Below are positions 58,501-64,000 of a stretch of 64,000 nucleotides of DNA, in pieces. Under the pieces are notes generated by a model. That model was not told the origin of the DNA and ran no database searches. It was given only the letters and a program-made list of their open reading frames with translations. This DNA is from Streblospio benedicti (lineage: Eukaryota > Annelida > Polychaeta > Spionida > Spionidae), in contig CM032665.1 in NCBI GenBank assembly GCA_019095985.1, forward strand, positions 31,087,875 through 31,151,874, given 5' to 3'. How positions within the stretch are numbered: the stretch's first letter is position 1; every line of letters starts with the position of its first letter. The position numbers and the translations under genes were made by a program.

Positions 58501-60467
58501 GTTGTATGCTCCCCAGGGAGTTGAGAGGGATAAAGTGTGACAAGGATGCCAATGACCTGGTGTGAATGTAAAATCTCGAGAGCACTAGAATCATGACTCT
58601 AAACCATCACATTTACATTGAAAAAAAAATGAAATGCACCCTCATAGATTCCTCTTCCATCTCTGTCTGTTTCAGAAGGTTGAGACCATCGTTCCAACTT
58701 GCAGGCAGCAATCTGCTTTCTATACTTCTAGCTGGTGTACCACATATGTGTACAATCATTTCCCATGCATTTCAGGAAGTCGAGGGCATCGTTCTAACTT
58801 GTAGAGGAACGAACAGAAAACCGTCAATGAACGTTATTCCGATAATGTGGTTTGAAACATTTCACATTGATACACTGAAGATATATTGAACATCTAAGTT
58901 GATGTTGTTGTCAAATACATTACAATATGTAAAAATTTCGATGCTGTTTAAATGATAAAAGTATCTAAAATCATATGATCGGAATTAACGTTCATTCACG
59001 GATTTCTGTTCGCATGTCTAGGCAGCAATCTGCATGATTCTATATGTCTAGCTGGTGTACCATGTAGCAGCCCGTTGCTTGGGATGATGGTATCATGCTG
59101 GTCTCACAACCTTGGGGTCGTGAGTTCGAGTCCAGTCAGGGCAACTTGATATAGTAAAATGGAAGCTGTTTCTTCAGCTATATCAATACAGTGGTAGGAG
59201 CTTGCTTGTAAGAACAGTGAGAGTAAAATTGGTGTACACTGCATATGTGTCCAATCATGTCTCCCTGTGCCTTGCAGGTGGTCGGGGTCGCGGCTCGAGT
59301 CTGAAGACGACGTTCTGCGGAGATGGCATGCTGTACGTGTGGCTCGTGGTGCTCGCCATGGTGCTCGGCATCTTCGCGCTGGTCGCCATCACCGGCCGCG
59401 GCATGGTCACCATCGACGACCCGGAGCAGCTTGGGGGCGGACCCTGGTGGGCCTGGATGCTCGGTGAGGCCACGTAAAATCGATCAGTTTTTTTGTGCAG
59501 CTCAAACGTAACATTGAAGTAGAACCTTCAAATAAGACCACCTCTCTATTGAGACCACCTCTATAAGCCAGTGTTGGAACTAAAAAGCCCAAATTACTTA
59601 TTTCCATATTGAGTTGATAATTAAACATATCCTGGTCACTGTAAATGCGGTATATAGAGGGTGAAAAGTGAAGACTGAATTTAATTAAGAGGGAAAAGAA
59701 GTGAATTTGCCACTTGCTCCAAAAGAATTCCTACTTGATTTGATTTGGTATAATTTATTCATAATTCAACATGTTAAAATGCACATTACAACAAATTAAA
59801 AAAAGAATAGACTATAAAAAAGAAGCAAAACACGAAAAAAACTTGAATATTATTGATCACAGGTGAACAAAAATATTTAGCAAATACTGATATTACTAAA
59901 AATGGATACAAATAATTGTGCAAAAACTTGAAAAATTACAAAAAGGGTAACAATAAAAGTGTTGGAATTAAATAGCCACAATTACTTATTTCCATATTGA
60001 GTTCATGATAAACATATCCTAGTCGCTGTAACTACAGTATAGAGGAGAAAAAGTGAATTTGCCACTTGCGTCAAAAGAATTCCTACTAGTACTTGCCCTA
60101 GTCAAGTGTCCCATAGCTAGTTTCGATCCCTCTACAATGCACATTGCACAGTGAAGCTAGCGAGTACAGACTTTTGTCATTTCAATTGTTTTTAACTAAC
60201 ATTCAAGCTTTTTCTGGATTAGATTAATATATTCAATGGTGGACTTTTGAAAAAGTTATCCATATATTTTTAAACAGATTGACTATATATATTGTATTAT
60301 AATTCTGCGTCTCTCTATTCACGTTAGGTGTGATCCTGTTGCTGTTCGTGTTCGTCATCGTCTACATGATCTCCATACAGTACGCTGAGCCTGTGCTCAT
60401 GTACAAGATATCGCGCGATGAGGAGGAAGGCCTCCCACTCAAGAAGACAGGAGGGGCCCATGCATAG
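43508..60467 (+). CDS. 110-aa two-helix membrane protein, three exons (family unknown)
   Basis: Proposed exons are 43508-43514 (ATGGCTG, then GTAAGA), 59278-59463 and 60328-60467. They join in phase to a protein starting MAGGRGRGSSLKTTFCGDG and ending LPLKKTGGAHA. Hydrophobic segments at about 20-41 (YVWLVVLAMVLGIFALVAI) and 59-82 (WWAWMLGVILLLFVFVIVYM) are joined by a short loop with MVTIDDPEQLGGG. The tail is charged (SRDEEEG). I do not recognise the family. Exons 2 and 3 are well supported by GC-rich codons, GT-AG sites and open frames. The tiny first exon is chosen because it fits the phase, has a strong donor and a TATA-like box upstream, but another first exon could exist. The 15.8 kb first intron holds degraded copies of exon 2 near its end. 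Confidence 0.65.
52640..52800 (+). mobile_element. LINE 3' fragment
   Basis: Reads KRTWDVVGHVWARVCQILDS on the plus strand, and at DNA level shares TTGGG(C/A)(A/C)... and GGTCTG(T/A)(C/T)AGATCCTGG with the fragment at 28470-28665. Probably the same LINE family, more decayed. Confidence 0.5.
56575..56700. mobile_element. Short dispersed inverted-repeat element
   Basis: Starts TACCGTATACATACAACCAT then CCAAGCGCCCAGGGCTGTTA, and has AATTGAAATTTTCTCAAACT and GTGCCCACCCTCGTG. The copy at 42130-42260 has the same phrases with GGGTGGGCACTTGGATGGTC, the inverse of the start here. Confidence 0.6.
57761..57860 (+). pseudogene. Relic 1 of exon 2 of the 110-aa protein gene
   Basis: TGCAG is followed by GGAGGTTGAGGCTTGG and, 39 nt in, CTGCGAAGATGGCAT, against CTGCGGAGATGGCAT at nearly the same offset in the true exon (59278). 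TATACATCTAGCTGG then parallels GTACGTGTGGCTCGTGG. It keeps a splice acceptor but has lost the reading frame and the donor. Confidence 0.65.
57886..58143 (+). mobile_element. tRNA-derived SINE, copy 5
   Basis: Head TGCTTCTTTGGCTGAGTGGA, B-box area GGTCACGGGTTCCATTTCC, body GGTGGCACCTACATGTTATA and a 3' tail CATCACATTTACATTCG ending in an A run. It lies between relics 1 and 2. Confidence 0.85.
58195..58270 (+). pseudogene. Relic 2 of exon 2
   Basis: GTGTTTCAG, then GGTTGAGACCATCG, CAACTTGCAGGCAGCAATCT and TATACGTGTCTAGCTGGTG. The last phrase is the closest of all relics to GTACGTGTGGCTCGTGGTG of the true exon. A stop in each frame prevents coding. Confidence 0.6.
58282..58629 (+). mobile_element. 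tRNA-derived SINE, copy 6
   Basis: Head TTCCGTGGATGAGTGGATAG, B box GAGTTCGATTCCCAGCCGG, body ACCTACACGTTAAATAGG, and the 3' section GCCAATGACCTGGTGTGAAT ending in an A8-9 tract. This is the longest copy, about 350 bp. The 3' phrase CATCACATTTACATTGAAAA is shared with copy 5. Confidence 0.88.
58670..58756 (+). pseudogene. Relic 3 of exon 2
   Basis: TTTCAG, AAGGTTGAGACCATCG, the same GCAGGCAGCAATCTGC core, then CTAGCTGGTGTACCACAT and GTGTACAATCATTTCCC. The latter matches TGTCCAATCATGTCTCCC just upstream of the true exon, so the repeated unit includes the flank before the exon. Confidence 0.6.
58770..59062 (+). pseudogene. Relic 4 of exon 2, split by a MITE
   Basis: The left half (58770-58804) reads CATTTCAGGAAGTCGAGG to CTAACTTGTAG. 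The right half (59019-59062) reads TAGGCAGCAATCTGCATG to TCTAGCTGGTGTACCATG. Removing the 214-bp MITE and one TAG restores the same order as relics 2 and 3. Confidence 0.65.
58805..59018. mobile_element. 214-bp MITE, copy 2, inside relic 4
   Basis: Flanked by TAG target duplications (58802-58804, 59019-59021). Inverted ends are GAACGAACAGAAAACCGTCA with ATGAACGTTATTCCGAT, against their inverse near 58978-59012. It is the same family as 35363-35575, which has nearly the same length and also TAG flanks. Confidence 0.8.
59068..59150 (+). other. tRNA-Val(CAC)-like sequence
   Basis: GATGGTATCATGCTGGTCTC is followed by a loop CTCACAA with a CAC anticodon position, then GTGAGTTCGAGTCCAGTCAG as a B box. 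The acceptor stem ends (TTGC and GCAA) pair in part, but the anticodon stem is poor. It is likely a tRNA pseudogene or the head of a SINE. Confidence 0.4.
59570..60090. repeat. Direct repeats around an AT-rich insert in intron 2
   Basis: 59570-59735 and 59960-60090 share AGTGTTGGAA, ATTACTTATTTCCATATTGA and TGAATTTGCCACTTGC with AAAAGAATTCCTACT in the same order. Between them lies about 220 bp of AT-rich sequence that resembles a LINE tail (TAATTTATTCATAATTC). Confidence 0.75.
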
Positions 60468-60637
60468 GTCCAATAGCTCTCTCCGCCAGCCACTATGTAC
60501 ATTTCCAAATCATAGATTTTTTAATGATCAAACTGTAGGTCATTTCTATATCTTCACTGTTAAAATTGAAATTTTCCTTATTTGTGTTATAGGTATTTCA
60601 TTTGAAATTGTATCTGATAAAAGTAGGAATTTTTTAT

Positions 60638-61029
60638 AATAAATCTATGGGTGTTTAAAACAAAATGTAGATTTTTTAAAAAGGAAAACAATGTTAATTG
60701 CAAGCTTTATAGTGTTTGCAAACACATAATATGTATGGTGTTTTTTAACAGTTTAATATCTTATTGTGTTTTAGAATTTTAGCAGCAATATTAAGGTTAC
60801 TTTGTTATTTGTTTTGCAATACATTGTATTGCAGTGTTATATACAACTGTTCTGTATTTGTAGGTACATGTACCATTGAAGCATATCATTATCTATTGTT
60901 AGTACTGCCAAACAAGATAAATTGGTATATTATTCAACATTTGCAATGTATACATTTAATTTGTCTGTCATGGTCTTATTAATTTACATAATAATATGTT
61001 TGAATTTTATGCAGTAAAGAGCTAATAAA
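60638..61029 (+). terminator. Polyadenylation signals of the 110-aa protein gene
   Basis: AATAAA occurs at 60638-60643 and again at 61024-61029, which gives 3' UTRs of about 190 or 580 nt. Confidence 0.55.
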
Positions 61030-61039
61030 GTCTGTGAAT

Positions 61040-64000
61040 TCATAGTGGCAAACACTATGTTTATAATATTACAATTAGCAAATATTCAAGTTCATAAGTA
61101 TTATGGTAAATGTATGCACATAAATACGCTCAATTTTTGTATATAAATTCAAATGGTTAACGTTGAAAAAAAGTGTTTTGATCACGTTAATCAATCAATG
61201 TTATTTCCACATCTTGTAGATATGTCATTTGTGGTGTACTTTGAAATATTGTGGTATAAAAAAAAAATCAACCAATTAAAGGTTAGGTCATTGCATCGAT
61301 TTGTTTTGATAAATGGCGCTTTAGATTGGGGTGAAATAAATGTGAGGTTGGAGCAAATTTAACTTTTTATAGAAACTTAACATGAATGCATAGTTGAAGG
61401 TTTTCATCAATTTAGTACATGTGCCTTTGCCACCAGGCTTGATAAACTTGTCCAGTTGTAAATGCATATCTTCAGTTTAAAATGTAAATCTTGTAATTGT
61501 TAACTATAAAATAGTAAATATGTATTTTTACAAACTAACAAGCCATTTATTGCAGATGATTTATTGGAGACTATGAATCTGAAGTTCATAGATACTGATT
61601 CTTAGTTAGATTTGCCGTTTTATGGAGGGACTGAATCTTGACCTCTTGAGCACATTCTGATGCTGCACATGGTTTTAAAGTGGACATTGCCACTTTTTTG
61701 GAATGCATAAAGAGAGTATCTTGTAGCTCATAAACCTCGTTTACCCATACTTTTCTCAGATGTTTGCTTTAGATATGAGATGATGTTTGTGAATCCGTTT
61801 AATGAAACACAAGAGTGTAGTGTGATAAAAGGAAACATTGGTAGTCTATTATATCAGTTTATTCTATCATGATATTAAAGTTGAGAAATAGTGTGTAGTT
61901 GACTTTCAAATTGAAAGTAATTAGAGACATGTAGTAAGGTCAAATGGAGTTTTTTTTTACAAAATAAAAAATAATTACTAATATACATATGTGTTGTTTT
62001 CATTGTATATCTCATTTTTTATTTTCTATTTGTTTGTTGTTCGAATATCAAATATCAAATTACAAATTGTATTTTAAACAGAATAATACGAATAATAATA
62101 ATAATAAATAAAAAATAAAAATAATAATATAAAAAAAAGTAACAAAAAGTATCTAATTTTTAATTTGATATTTGACATTTGAACAACAAACAAGATAGAA
62201 AATAATAATGTTCACTGCATGACAAGACTCTTATATTTCATTGTATAGTTTATGAAGTTTTTTTTTGTTCAAAAGAAAAATTACAATATACCAAAGAAAT
62301 ATTTGCTTGTTTTAAGGTCACCTCAGTGAGATCAAAGATATTATAGTTCTAAAATATCTTTGGTGAGATTCCAAATTTGTTGAACATTGCACAAGATTGT
62401 GATGGTAATATTCAACAAATGGGACCTGTGAATCTTACTAGAGTGCACCAATATAAGACTTTAATGAAAATACATAACTGTTTTAGGTAGATCCACACAC
62501 AGGGATTAGAGTTATGCATGACGGGCAAGCAATATTCCCTTAATTTGCAAGTGAATTGAAAAAGAAAATCAAACATGTACAAATTCTTTCGCCATTGCTT
62601 TAGGGACGTTCATGCGACCAAATTCGATTATAGTTTGAATAGATTCATTAGATTTCTTTCTCTATACTCATCATTATTTATTTTGAGTTAAAATCCCACG
62701 AAAGTGTGACCCAATCTTAGCAGGTGGTATTGGGCCAGGCATATATATGGAGAAATATATGCCCTCTGATTTCAGCTCTAAGCCAATCAGAATGCAGGAT
62801 TTATGGGCGCTTCACATAGTGAGTGAACAAAAGCTTTTGTAACTTATACAAAATTAATGTTTTAGATAATATTACAGAAGAGGTCAAAAGAGTGTGCATG
62901 TTCTAGAGTAAGGCAAAAAATATATCTGTATTTTCTTTTAAATTTCATTTGATTTTGTAAGATATAAAGATGAAAATAAATAGAATTTTACATAATATGA
63001 ACTTTAAACACAATGCCTCAACGTCTCCCACTGGCCCCACTCTCATTTTGGCTCATTTTGTTAAGTATTTTTTACATATAAATATTTAATGTTTTTAAAA
63101 ACAATTCTTAAAAAGGAGGTTCTTCTGTACGTGCCTTAAAAGTGGCTCTTCTGTACTACTTGTATTCCACGCTCTCTCGTCACATTGAAGAAGTAAGATA
63201 AAAATATGTAAATATTAAATTTTCATTCCTTTACAACATTTCTACATCACATCCATCAAAATATGTTATAAAATACAATCATACAAAATATTATTCACAC
63301 AGTCCCAGAGTCCCTATAGCAAAGATCTTTGGTCCTAGTTCCTAGACCCTCTATATGTATTGCCAGAACTAGTTCAAAAACGCCGTAAAGAGTTCATTGC
63401 TCCCCTCATCGTACGTTTGACGTACGACCTAGATTTGCAGTCTACGCACATCGATTTTTATAAGCACGGCCTGTCACGGGCATGTACTTTTTAGTTGGCA
63501 AGTACTTGAGTACTCAAAAAATGCAGTATTCGCGACAGTTTTAAGAGTTTGTCTCGATCTACAACACTCCGTGTTATAATATTTGTAGTAATGCTTTAAT
63601 ATTATGTTTATCATCTATACTTTGTTAGGTATGTATATTACTGTGGTAATTAGCAATTTGTATGTCCAGAAACATTTAATTTTGAGCTAGACACGGTTAA
63701 ACGTAACAAAACAGCATGCGACTCATGTCATGACTGGCCATGGCACTAGGCACTACTGTACTGTGGATCTACTACTAAGTAGAACTGAACTTTCTAAACT
63801 AAGACCTACCATGGGAGCAATTATGTGATTTACTCTATAAATGAACAATGAAATTGTGTTTATCACACGAAAATTGCCTCAACACCCACCTAGATCTAGG
63901 TTGGAAAAGTCACCTGCCAAAATGGCTGGTGGTCAGTGAAATGAGAGTAATTTCCTGTGGCAGACAAAATAATGTTGAGTGTAAATGGAGAGCTGATGAG
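61040..64000. other. AT-rich intergenic DNA
   Basis: No gene is seen. It holds a foldback element at 62020-62202, a dispersed repeat at 63110-63300 shared with 22200-22440, and short A/T tracts. Confidence 0.5.
62020..62202. mobile_element. Foldback MITE with about 50-bp inverted ends
   Basis: The left arm (ATTTTCTATTTGTTTGTTGT, then CGAATATCAAATATCAAATT) and the right arm (AATTTGATATTTGACATTTG, then AACAACAAACAAGATAG) are inverse with few mismatches. The centre is an (AAT)n-like simple repeat. Confidence 0.75.

Noticed and set aside
1-64000. CRISPR arrays, bacterial operons or phage-type defence genes
   Set aside because: Spliced genes, SINEs and LINEs show animal DNA; the short tandem repeats lack the regular spacer pattern.

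Overview
The window is animal nuclear DNA: spliced genes with GT-AG introns, AATAAA signals, tRNA-derived SINEs, LINE tails, Penelope-like and DNA-transposon remnants, and two 100-N assembly gaps (12211-12310, 36660-36759). AT-rich introns, a rhodopsin-class GPCR, C1q-type sequence and the repeat mix suggest a marine invertebrate, perhaps a hemichordate or lancelet. The sequence alone does not settle the species, and everything here was read by eye without searches.

Layout. 1-6.3 kb is mobile DNA: a small inverted-repeat element, a broken tyrosine-recombinase-type element and a GC-rich fossil of a Ty3/gypsy-like gag region. 6.5-21.1 kb holds a tandem duplication of about 5 kb carrying a two-exon class A GPCR gene. 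The right copy (16.3-18.95 kb) is open and predicts 346 aa; the left copy (6.5-9.8 kb) is a pseudogene. Between and around the copies lie poly-G terminal-repeat elements, LINE ends, a Penelope-like fragment and an ACGT-rich block. 22.7-23.5 kb is a disrupted C1q-domain sequence. 23.8-26.1 kb is repeat-rich and has no gene.

26.3-37.1 kb is a complete nine-exon UBL7 orthologue on the minus strand (377 aa, UBL and UBA domains, a 19-CAG polyglutamine run). Its introns hold many transposons. 39.8-41.1 kb is an intact, intronless isovaleryl-CoA dehydrogenase gene on the plus strand. From 43.5 to 60.5 kb a plus-strand gene is proposed for a 110-aa protein with two membrane helices. It has a 7-nt first coding exon, a 15.8 kb intron, and two further exons. 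Just before its second exon the intron holds several decayed copies of that exon's start, interleaved with two SINEs and a MITE; this is the most unusual structure in the window. 60.5-64 kb is its 3' UTR and AT-rich intergenic DNA.

The genes do not form a pathway. UBL7 acts in ubiquitin shuttling, IVD in mitochondrial leucine breakdown, the GPCR in surface sensing, and the small membrane protein is unassigned. The likely new observations are structural: the exon-relic array, the GPCR duplication whose breakpoint falls in the coding end, a triplicated splice acceptor in UBL7, and the nested poly-G elements.
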